A stretch of 64,000 bases of DNA from positions 83,207 through 147,206 of the forward strand of contig QNGE01000119.1 in the NCBI GenBank assembly GCA_008508345.1, given 5' to 3'. Every line of letters begins with the position of its first letter. Within the stretch, counting starts at the first letter, position 1. This document shows positions 46,301-58,300 of the stretch, in pieces. The position numbers and the translations under genes were made by a program. The DNA comes from Paragonimus westermani (taxonomy: Eukaryota > Platyhelminthes > Trematoda > Plagiorchiida > Troglotrematidae). The notes under the pieces were generated by a model. The model was not told the DNA's origin and made no database searches. It saw nothing but the letters and a program-made list of their open reading frames with translations.

Positions 46301-49300
46301 GGGTCCATTATGGAAGCGGCGAGCGTCGCATTCTTCCTTGTTACCAGTTTAGAGATAGCCGCGTTGTTGTCGTCAAACCAGTCCGGACGTTTCTGACGTT
46401 TGATACCGACCATCTCTGTGGCTGCCGCCGTGATCTGTCCTCTGAACTGTTACCACATATCCTCGGTGATAGCGAAAACTGGAGGGTCTTTCAGACGAGC
46501 AGCAACTGCACGTTGAAAGACAGCTCTCAGATTGTTTGACATTTGATTTTTGTTGCTGCCCGGATGTTCCATAATAAACGGGCTTATGAACACGGACAAA
46601 AAAATTTGGTCCTGACCAGTCTATGACCTGTGATACATTCAGAGCCCCGCGTCAATCGCGTGATACGCACTTCACGAAGGTCTCACTGCCACACAGTCAA
46701 ATAATCAAGTGAGTGATAGTGGGTGATTCCGCGTCTAGATGTCGCTTGCATCCAGCCGGAATCGGGTATTTGCAATAGCCAGCTTGTAAGAAACACACAA
46801 TTGGAGCATACGATCACCGTTTTCGTTGACTGAAGCAATGCGGTTGGGTCCGAATACTCCTGGTCAGGCTACCTAGTCGCGCCAAACTCCAGCGTTCAGG
46901 TCGCGTAGAACAAACAGTCGGTAACTCACCGGTGCCGATCGGATTGTGGCGGACAGCAGGTCATACAAATGGTTCATCGTATCATTAGTGTGACGCATTG
47001 TTTGACCATGAAGGCCAACAGATGTGGCACACTTACTTCAACCGAATCACGGGCTTATCGAGAAGATTCGGGGTCTAATTCCATACGGCTCGCCTACCAT
47101 CGAAGCATTGATGTGATCAGTGACTGCGAAACAGGCACCATGCTCCTGAGCACCGTCTGTCGGGTAACCCATCCAGTAGAAGATGTACCTGGCACCTACT
47201 TCTCAGAAACTACATTGGTTTTTTCAAGTCTTGCCACACTCAAGGCTGGGATATCAGAGCCGTAACGGCTCAGTTCCCTGACGATTAGCTCGATGCGTCA
47301 TTCTGGCCTTCCTGTGGTGCTGTACCGATCCAACAGCGTGCGCACATTCTATGTCCCAACAGAGTGCGTCTTGCGTTCCCGGGCGTGTCTTACGTTGGTC
47401 TTTCCATTACGGAAACTCGAATGAGCATTGGCTGCTCTAGAATTTGTTCTGGAAGAGTTATTAGGAAAGGGGTCATCAGGGGAGGGGGAAGGTTTGACAA
47501 CACTATATTCAGCCTATCCACTGCCGCAACCAGCAGATAGGGCTACCCGGTTCATGCTGCACCACGAACGATGCAGTATAGTATCCGGTTTATATTGCGC
47601 AATCATGGGTCGCGTGGTCTTTGGATACTGCCAGGACGCCCAGCCCTACGCAGGAGGGCGATTAGGGCCCTCAGACAAAGCCACTGGCTCAGAAGCCTAT
47701 ATCCCAACGCAGTGGACGACATACGCATACGCACACAAACTCAACATCATCGACAACCAGCAACAATCAACTTACAACAGCTCGTCACAGGCTCGAGACT
47801 CACACCCATAAAGTTAAAATCCTCACATAAGGTGTACATAAGGCATACTGTTACAGGGACAAACAATTCGCACAAAACCAGACCGGGTAAAAATAAACAT
47901 CGAACAGAACCAAAACATAACACACTCGCACCTTCCACAGGGTGCGCATCTGCCTTTTGTCTGGCTGCTATCTTTTGGCCAATCTGACATGGATGAACCT
48001 GCATGGACTGATATCTTAGACAGTATAGCCCACAGGATCAATGGTGCTGTCTATACTGCTGTACGGTAATGGGCCCTGAACTTTGTATCAGCGGAATGTG
48101 CGCTACCTGAGACGTCTCCATCTGTAATGTCCAAGACGCATCTTGGATATTCGGTGATCGGACATGGTTCCGAACACGTCCTTAGAATGGGCGATGGCTG
48201 TATTCCAAAACAGCTGCTGCGCGGGCAATTGAAATCTGGTAAGCGAAATTCTGTTGGTCAAAAATTGACATGCCAGAATGTTTTCAGGTAAGTCTTTAGC
48301 GTTGTAACATTGAATTTGAGAATAATTAGCGCTGGATCGGACGGTCTTAGGAAATATGATCCTGACGGGCTTCTGCAAGTTCACTGACCAATTATTACGC
48401 GGCCCAGAATGGAAGTGTGCAATATGCGAACGAATCGTCTGTACCACAGGTCGTGGTGAGATGACCAACTGGCACTGCGATCTAGACGGTAGCGAGAAGG
48501 CGTCCAATAAAGCACAATCTTTATTGTCCAAATCGCCAGTCACATGCAACGCGCGCTCTCTCGTTTGAGTCATAATTCCAACCCACAACACCCCGTTCAT
48601 ACGTCATGTGCACTTCTGATCGGTTTGCATGTGTGATCGGTGCCTTCTATCGGGGGTTTTCCGCTTGCCATTTCTCGTCTGTTTGTCCGATTCCGTTGCG
48701 CGATGGCTCGTCCGGCTGCTCGTGCTGTCCTCCATCCACCCAGTGTTGGCCTTGACCGTATTCCAACATCGTGTCGAGATGTTCCCCTAACTGTTGGAAA
48801 AACCACGCCTCAGATCTGGCCGTCTGTCGTATTTCGCCTGCCCTGCCTCGCCCGTTGGTCCGACCCAGTCGAGCGACGACTCATCCGGTCGCGCACGTTG
48901 TCCTTGATGCGATCGCAGCAGGCTTTTGAACGTACCTCCCCCGCATTGAGGTATTCGGCCGAGCGTTCGAAAACTCGCACCCCCGACCTGACAATCCACC
49001 ACAATACGACCGTGAATGCACTGGTCGCTTCAGTTTAGTAGGTCACCAACTTACTCATAGCACACCGTCGGCCAAGAGACGAGTGCGTTAAGGTCAAGCA
49101 GATTATAGCACTAATATCCTCTTTTTCTTGTCCATCTCAACCAACGACTATCGTCTTTTACCAACTCACCCGCTCCCCTTTTCAGGAACCTGGATGTCTG
49201 TGGCCTTTCTACCTTACCTTTTATATAGCTTTGTCGGTTTACTGTGCAGTGAATGTTCCGTCTGTTTTCTTTCAGTCGAATCTTGATTTTTGTTTTTCCT

Positions 49301-52300
49301 CCTCATCCTCTGTAGAGTGTGCTAGTACGTACTCGAATATTGAACCACCTCTTGCATAATGTTTTCAATCGTTTTCTTCCCAATTTGGATCTTACCATTG
49401 GAATCTCTCTCAACTCATTTCCCGAGAGATATGGGCTTCACTTTTGAGCTACCCTATCAATCGGCTAACCAGCATTGACCAGCTGGACATGTAGGCCGAA
49501 CTCACATACCTCCCGGTCTTATTCCTCCGGGTTTACACTGAATGCGTGGTGTGTGAGTAAAGTCTCAAATGGTGCAGCAGGAGTCGCTTGTGGTGATGGT
49601 TAAGCGCAGGTGTCCCTTGGCTTCGGTCACTGTGACAAGCTAATCCGAAACGGATGCCACCAACCGTCTAGGTCATCACTGAACATTTGCGCTCCACGAA
49701 TCACATGGTTACGTTGCTGCAGTCACTTTGACTGTCCTTGGGTCTCTTTTCTGATGAGATTCATGTCCATGTTCTACGTTGTGTGCTTGCGGTACGAATA
49801 CCACTACTGCATATTGACTGTGTTTTGAACTAAAGATGCAATAACGGGCAAGTCCCATTAGTTCCAATTTGACGTCTGTAAACTCATTCTTCAATCTATG
49901 ATCTGGGGACGACCTCTTGTGGTATAAAGCTAGCCTCCACAATTACCAGTCCCAGGTCAATGAAGGTAACTAGAAAGAAAAGAAAATGTACCAGGCCCAA
50001 TCGTTTCCGGGATGAACCGGTCAGAATTAGTCGTGACGGAACCGAAGCGTCTCACGTGGCCCCCGGAATACATTGTTCTCCATAATAATCGGTAGGAGTG
50101 AACTGTCATGGAATCCCCGAATTCTCCATTATACATTTCCACAGGTCACCTGTTCAATTTTCGACTGAAGTCAGTTTGCCATAAACGCAGTTCAGACGTC
50201 CAGATAAAATGTGGTCTGTTGTTACTTTTTCGACTGCAAAATTAACGCTCACCTTCCTTGGGTTATTCTTACTTACGTTCAGTAAGTCTTATGACTACAT
50301 ATTGTATTTCTTTGAGTAAGGTAATTCAGACAACTCTTAGTACGGAACTTTAAGTAGCACTTCACTGAGATGTACTATTAAGAAGGCTACAATCAGTTAA
50401 TGAAAATGGGTCACTTTTAATGGCAAATTACCATGGATTTATGGGGCTGTCCAATCTAGCAAAAAGTGTGAGGTCACCTGTTTTTGGCTAAACTACCGAT
50501 AGTTTAACATCGATTTATTCGGCTCCAGGACGGAAGTAGAAAACTGACCACTTTTAATGATGAAAAAGTTTCACCCCAAAACTTTTTTATATAGTATCTT
50601 TTGGTAAGAATGGTCAAAACGATTGTTCCACAATTAGAAGACCACCTGCTCTATCACCGTCTCTCCGCGTATTGGCGGGATTCGACTGGATGAAAGAGCA
50701 CGAGAAACGGGTTCGACGTGAAAAGTACATTCTGTTTGACAGTTTCTTCGGTTTACGCTAAAATAAACCCTGCCATTGTGTTTGACTGGAACGGCTTGAA
50801 GGTGTGTGCTACTTACATTCCTCAATGCAATATTAATTTCCTGCGAGTTATCATACAGAACTGTCGACCAGTATGTTGTGTTTAAAAATCGTAGTAATCA
50901 GTCCTGCATAAACCTGAAGCAAATTTGGTAGGAAATGTGGGCTCGTTAGCCTATCTTACAAAAGTGGTCACATAGCTAAATTAATCGTCGAAACTTTCAA
51001 TTCAATTGAATCAACCAACTTTTTAACCGTTTATATGGCAGTTTCCATTCGACCATTGTTGCCGTATCACAAGTGAAACGCAAGCCACTATTTTATGCAA
51101 CCAGCTTTGTGTCTACTCATTTGTGTGTTGATGTCGCGCAATATTCACTAGTCACACTACTAGGAAACCTTTAAAGAACGCAACCTGTCCTTCATGATGT
51201 GGCGTTCCTTCACGTGCGATAACGGATAAAAAGTGAAACAGTTCAGAGTGCGCATATCGTTTGCTACAGTATGTTTTCAACTTAGACCATTAATTCCAAG
51301 TGATCAATAAGTCGCCTATTGTAGCACTTTTACGTCAACTTATCTAAGTGAATGTGCGACTGAAAGTCCTAAGTCCATTTTGGGTTTGCGTCACTTCAAC
51401 TACGCAGTTCCATTTTCAGTGGAATCTTATATCTCATTCAGCTATATTCTACGTAGCAGAAAACAAACTTCGGTTTTTGGTGCCTCCGGAAAATGTGTTC
51501 ACAAATAGTTGCTACTATATTCATTAATACACTCTGAGGAAATTCCCTTACGTAGTTTAAGATTTAATCACTGTTTGACGATAGAGTGAATTTGCGTCGA
51601 GTTTTTTTTTCTTTCCACATAACAACAATTCAGTTTGTCTTCATTTACTGAGTTACTTTAACAAAGGCACATTATTTTAGACTGGAGTTTTTTTTTCGTT
51701 GGGTTAGTTTCATCCCTGCAGAAATATTCTACTGGGATTTGTCATGAAAAAAACTTCACTTCAGGTTCGAATCCTTGAATCATTAGACACAAATCCCGTA
51801 TGCACCAATCACCTCACGGCTGGTAGCGTATGCAGAAAATCAGTGTTGTTTCCCGTTTCGGATATTTATATAAATTTTCACTAAATTGAAATGACTTAGC
51901 TAGATTCTTTCGAAAGAAAGCATTAGATTCAAGATTCACTGTTGTTATGGCTCATTAGTAGCGTATATCCTTTGCGCGACTTTGTGCTCTACTTCCCACC
52001 ACCTTACCATTAAACAACCCTACTCATCATTGCGCCATTAGTCTTTCAATATGCGTGACCAAATTATCCTGCCTAAACACTCAGCCACGTTTTTCTGCTT
52101 AATGCACACCTTGTCCGATAATCTCTATAGGAAACACTAACTGGTTAGTTAACTTTAGTCAATAACCACTCGTGATCAATCGCTCAGCCACATTCGTTTG
52201 TGAGTACTACACTGCCGACGAGCTCTGGCAAGGAGAAAAACACTACCCGGTGCGTCTTTTTTGGGGCCACTTAGAAATCTAGTCGTGTGTGACATGCGAT

Positions 52301-55300
52301 CATTCGTAAGTTAGGTTCGATTTATATTAATTAAACCTTTGCACGAATTGGAGTAGCCATATCACGGGAAAAGTTCATAAGTGAAGTAGGTGAAAAAAAT
52401 ATCAGCCTTGTTCCCATCGAGATTTTAAGGCACATTTCTGAATATAAAAAATATGCATCCCTTTGCTTGTTTAATTAAAATCGTGTAAATGAGGATGCGA
52501 AGTTGAAATTAGACAATGCTCCCCTAAATAAAATCTAACTAATTCGGGATGCGCAGCATTGGCGTTGAGCAACAGTGATAAAATTTAACTTGGTGCCATC
52601 CTGAATAAATGCTACTGATAAGCCATCTTTCGAAAAATTTAGTATAAATCGGAGATTTCTCCATAATATTGGTCGGCGTCCAGTTCGGACAAACGTGAGT
52701 GAATGATAGAACTCCCAGAATTCTTCCGGGCTCTAGTAATAGAACTCTGCTAACCTGCGGAATCGCTGAAGAATGCTGTCGTCTTCTGGTAACCAGTAAA
52801 GGTGGTGGTCATCGCACTCAGAAGTTTGCTTCATTCCTGATCCTCAACTGAGATTACCGGACTCGTGAGCTGTGATCACAAAAGAGCTAGCTGATTCGTC
52901 TCAAAAAGACCACATTGACTTGAGTAGAGCGTTTGTTCATATTGTATAACTCCCCTTGCATCTCACCACATTATATTACATCACTCTGACCACTATTATC
53001 TTAATTCAGCCAGACTACAACTGCATGTACGGCATACGGCGTCACTGGAAAGCATGCATGGATTGTTGATTAGTATTTCGGTCATCGACAGTTTAGTCGA
53101 GAAGCGAGCAGAACTGACTTCTAAAGAATGCTTCAAAGACGAAGGATTCTTCAAGAAATATGTTTGGGGTTATTTGGCGGTCAGGATTTACATGCAGTTT
53201 AGTATGACATTTGTTACTCTAATGGGACCTACTAGATGTGCAATGTGGCCAGGTGGTCTGCTCAATCAAAACTCGAGGTGTAAAACCACTCATGTCACAC
53301 ACGTTTGTAAACTTCCAGCCGTACGATAAATGATACGTGTGTTTCGTGGATAGACTGAATGGTTAGACAAACGTTGCTCTGGCCCACGACAGCTTGCATC
53401 TACTCTGCACGGCTATTATATTGTGCTCTTGCGAAAACTTGGAGAACATGTTTGGTATAAGAACTCTGAGGGAGTTTGTAGACTGTGTGATCCACTAAGC
53501 GTTTTACTGAACGATACTGAGTATCGTATGGACTATGATCATCAAGTGTAAACCCGGTCAGTAAAAACATCATATTACACTATTAGATCGTGGCGACATC
53601 ACTTTTATGTACAAAGGTCTTCCCCATACAATGGGAATTCCTGAGAAACAAGAAAACAGGTCGCTTTAGAGAGGCAGATATTGAGAGGTCAGCAACCACT
53701 GCTACCATCCATGAGCTATTATCTCGAGTGTAGTATATCAGAAAAAACAGCATGAGCATCTCGCAATATTCTCCAGCTGTTGTGTTCCTATTCAGATTCA
53801 ATGAGCATTAGGCCACATAGGCAGTAACAACGGTAGAGAAAACACGTGGCTGATGAAAAAGGCAACCTATATTGTGACATTTGCAAGCGGCAGCAGCAGT
53901 CTTCAGTGCGCGGGTGAGTGAAGCGATGTTCGATGAAGGCGCGACCAATCAGAACGCAGTTTGAGTCATAGTACAGATGTGGGTCACACGGGAGGCCATG
54001 ACGGATATACAACTATCACTATTTCACTTTTATAACACGGCCATCAAATGTTTGTCTCTTGAAAATTGTTCCCGTCCTGAATCTAATAGCATAGACATTA
54101 ATACGGTTGGATGACAAAACTACAGTCTGGAGTGAATGGACCAGGTACTGGGCCTTTAAGCTTTGTTCTTTTTTCTTTCAGAGATAAGTATCGTGAAGAC
54201 AGTTCAGCAGTTGCGCTAGCCCTTATCTTTAGTCCTACTCTGAACGTGATAGGACAAAATACACTAACGCCGTTTCATGGACTGCTAACCCTGGTTTGAA
54301 TCGAGGCTTTCAAACGGACTAGATACGAAGTATCAGAAGATTTCCCTAAGTGCCCATTGTATACGGATAGGTAATAATCACAATCTTTTGATGTGGTTAC
54401 TGTCTTTTTTATTAAAAACAGTGGAATTAATTGGAACTTGAAATGCAACCCTCCGGTTTCAAGAGACTGACCGCAACTTGAGTAGCCGAAATCCCATGCT
54501 TTAGTGGTCTTTCCAATGAGTTAACAGAAAAAAATTATGGAGCTTCCGGGGTGAGGTTAATCAGCGCTCCTCTATATTTCGTTCAGGGTGAGCCAGATTC
54601 AGTGAATGCTCGATGAAGACTACTTATCTTAGGTAACTCGAATACGATCTACCAAGTGTACACACTTCAGTCAAACCGAACGAGCATATCAACATCGACC
54701 AATAAGGAAAATGTATGATGAGCAAGATGTGATTGACTGTGGGCGGCGTGAACGAATCTCAGTCGTGTTTGTATGAGTGTATGCGCATGCACGTCCATGT
54801 CTGGGCTTGGTTCCAAACAGTACGTTTGTTCCAAATAACCTGAGTTCCTCTTTGTCAGCGAACTTGGAAGTTGGACTTCATAGAAAATGCCCGTTAGAGG
54901 CCCACTGCTTATTTAAGCTTTTGTTTTTATGAGAGCACTCTAGCTAATAGCGTGATACCAATGCCGTTTGCGTGATTAGTGATTATATTACTGGACCCTA
55001 TGCCTGATTCGAAGCAAGTATTTGTAACGAATTACTCTTAGTTCTCATTGCACGTGATACTCGTTTATTTGACGTTATCTAATTAGGGCAGGTGGTGAGA
55101 CTAAACAAAACTTGAAGCCTGCAATAGTCTATATCCCCTATCTTCAGGCGTTGTGCTGGTCCTGTTCGGGGCGTTCACATCCGCTGCGCAAATGATTGTC
55201 GAGGAGATATATCTAAAACGACGTGGTTATCATCCACTACAAGCGGTCGGAAATGAAGGGATATTTGGGACCGTTTTTATGCTTTTGGTAAGTAATGAAA

Positions 55301-58300
55301 TCTGCTTTATTCCATGAGTGAGTGTTGATTGTTTGGTACCGACAACACAGAGTAACTTAGGGTTGAGGTTCCGAGATCATGCTGTTAACGATGCGATTCT
55401 TCGTTTTACACATTTTCCTACCGTTTATTTGGCACTCGTCTTATCCGAATTAGGAGTCTTTCAAACCATCAGAAACTGGCGGGTGTATATTCACATTACT
55501 TCTGATCCTCTATCCATGTCTTTTTTATCTACTCCTATCTTTTTTGACATTTTCGTTTAAGATACTCCACTTCACTATTCCAATGAGGCGGCTCGATCCA
55601 TAGTACCGTCTAGCCAGTCGCATGATATTTATGATTAACTGACTGAGAATTCAGAACGATTTTATGGTCCAATGGCATTTTTCTAAGCTTAAGGTCATAA
55701 TAGAACTATTTTGTATATTTTTTCCATTGTTGCTGTGTTGGAAGCCCATGTCCCAACTACTCCTCGTCCAATAATGTCCAAGAAACTGGAAGGAAGTTAT
55801 CTGTACAATTTCTAAAAAGGCAAACCGCTCTCACACAGGTTGGTACAACGGAACCATTTTCAAACAGCTACGTTCGATGACTTAATGGGAACTGGAAAGT
55901 CATCACCATTAAAGACAGTAGTACATTAGTAGTCTATACCGATGCTTAATTGCCATATAACCGTGAAGAGAGGACCGAGCGAGATCTACTTAATAAAAAC
56001 ATCTGTATCTAAATTCACTCATTCAACCTTAGAGTGTCTGCTTCTCACAAAAAGATAACCGAGTCGTAAGTAAAATCAAGGCTTCCTTAGAAAAACAATC
56101 TTTTTGTGGCTTTTGATACCCTGTTTCATTAAGTGCAACTACTCCGTATATAGCTCGGCCAAATAACGTCAACAATCACATCTCTGAGCCCAATTAGTCG
56201 CCATTCAAACGAAAGCCTTCAGCCACTGACTCTGGGTGACACAAGGACACCGGCCCCGTGGACGAACTCGGCTTTCAGTGGCTAACCCCTTGGTAGTTGA
56301 ATCCATTCCTCCACCCACCCATCACCTGTCACTCCTGTACCTTAGGCCAGTTGATTAAGACATCGGCTTTACACTCAATGTGGCAACTTATTAGTTGCCA
56401 TCTCTGGTACTTGGCCTAATAATCTAAGGCGGCACACACTACGTTTTAACGGAATTTATTACGTGTACATTGCTCCCCATTAGCATGGACAACATTGGAG
56501 CCGACTGAACTTGTCAGCTCCTTGGAAGTTTTCATTCTTCAGATTGTCTAGTTTTTATTAGAGATGTCCCACTCCGATCGTCCAATATTTCACCGATACG
56601 CAAATCTTTAAATGACTTTGGAATCAGATATCTTTGTTTTCCATGTGCATTTCCAGTAGTAATTGAGCCTTTCGTTGACCTTGGTGGTGTACCGTAACTT
56701 TCAGCTGGATGTGTTCGACTTCAGGTATATGTGACAAGCATGACTCTAAAGCATACACTTAGGATTTCGACATATTGGGTAACATTATTAATCGCATCTT
56801 GTTCACCCTACTTATCCTCGTCATTCTGAGTATTCATAATTTCTGTCTTATGTGCATGTTGTGGCGTTACTTGTTCACTAACGTTTCAACTGTTTTGACC
56901 TAAGCTTACGCACTGCTGCTCAAGTTTTTTTGGTCAGCCCCACTGAGTTCCAGTATGACAATTCAGGGCGATTGAGACTGCACGCAACTCCCTCTCCATG
57001 AACACCCGAAACAGGCTGACGAACGATTCTACATTAGTTTACGCACTTAGCGTTAACCAACTGAGTAACTTTGTCTAACTTTTGATATCTATTTAATTTA
57101 CCTAAAGCTACATATCAAATCAGGGTGTGGAATTGTCACGTCTTACAGTCTCGCCACCTAGCGTCCTGAACTTAACATCATGGCGTTTCTGAATTCTTTA
57201 AAGTCAATCGTTGCTTCCGTGTAAATCTGTCTACTCGTATTTTTTAACCTTCATTCGTCTTTCCTGAAAAAATGCTCCATCGAGTGGCAGAATGTGTTTG
57301 CACACATGTAGAAACTACCCATACTCATTACTCCCTGATGAGTTGAAGAGTGTCTCGCCATATGTGCATGACCCTTTGTTTAGGCAAGAGTTCACACACT
57401 TATTGATTAATAAAGTACCTTTTATTTTTCATTATTGTCCTTATTATCGTCCTACCGACATCGCACTCGATGACAATCCTTACCAGTCCCTTATGATTTT
57501 AACTTCCTTACCCGAATTTAATAAAGTTTTGCTAAGTGAAGCTCCAAGGATAAAGATTGCTACCGCTGTCTTGCTGAACCACTCGGACGTAAAGTGACAT
57601 AAGGTCGATGCGTAAGTTATTTAGTAGCTATGGGGTATGCGTCATGTTGACAGGATAAAACTTCTACCTGGTGGAAGAAGTTGCTCTGGAGAGAATAATT
57701 GCTACTTTTCGTGTTTTGCAACAAAGAATGAAACCGATAACAGAACTGGTGTTATCGTTTTGATAAGCTTCCGTTAACTCTGCTGAACCAACAGTATTCG
57801 GTGGTATGTGTACATCTTCTACGGTGCTGATGATTCTTCATAAACATGCCGTCTGCTCGTATCGCGCCGAGAATCTCCGTCATAGAAAAACGGCTAATAT
57901 GGCAACTTGATTAATCCATGAAGTTGAGGTTATGTAGGAAGATATTAAACCGTTGGTACTATTAGTTATTAGTTATTAGACGTAACGAACAGTTGTTTTT
58001 GGTAATTCCCTCTCAGGTCTGCACAATTGTAGTTACCGTCACATGTGCAGTCTCAGGGAGGAATAAGTGAAACTAAGGGGATGACTGATCAAAGATATCA
58101 AAATCAAACCTTTCGAACACAAAGAGCTGATTTCATTCATTTTCGTCAAACAGTTCTTTCTCATATACACGGAAATTCAATCTGGACTTCATAACTACTC
58201 ATAGAATTGAGTATGGGTCTTCAGTGACGGGCCGGAACGATTTTCCGATCAGAGATTACCGATATACATTGGAAGCGCACTCATAAGGACGAAATGATTG

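Larger units (their letters stand above)
41196..55147 (+). other. SLC35F6 intron 5 (14.0 kb)
   Basis: Donor GTAAGT, acceptor TCTTCAG. It contains R2-like copy B, an APE-type LINE relic, two copies of repeat family A and a GC-rich tract, listed separately. Nothing is recognised in 43421-44999, 47366-48599, 49031-49559 or 49826-55147 beyond short unassigned open frames (for example 53054-53329). Confidence 0.75.

Noticed and set aside
51764..51774. GGTTCGAATCC, a perfect B box suggesting a tRNA gene
   Set aside because: No A box or cloverleaf pairing upstream; an isolated 11-bp match is expected by chance.
57292..57597. 101-residue frame in SLC35F6 intron 6 as an extra exon
   Set aside because: Exons 6 and 7 join in phase 0 without it, and it has no similarity to the family.
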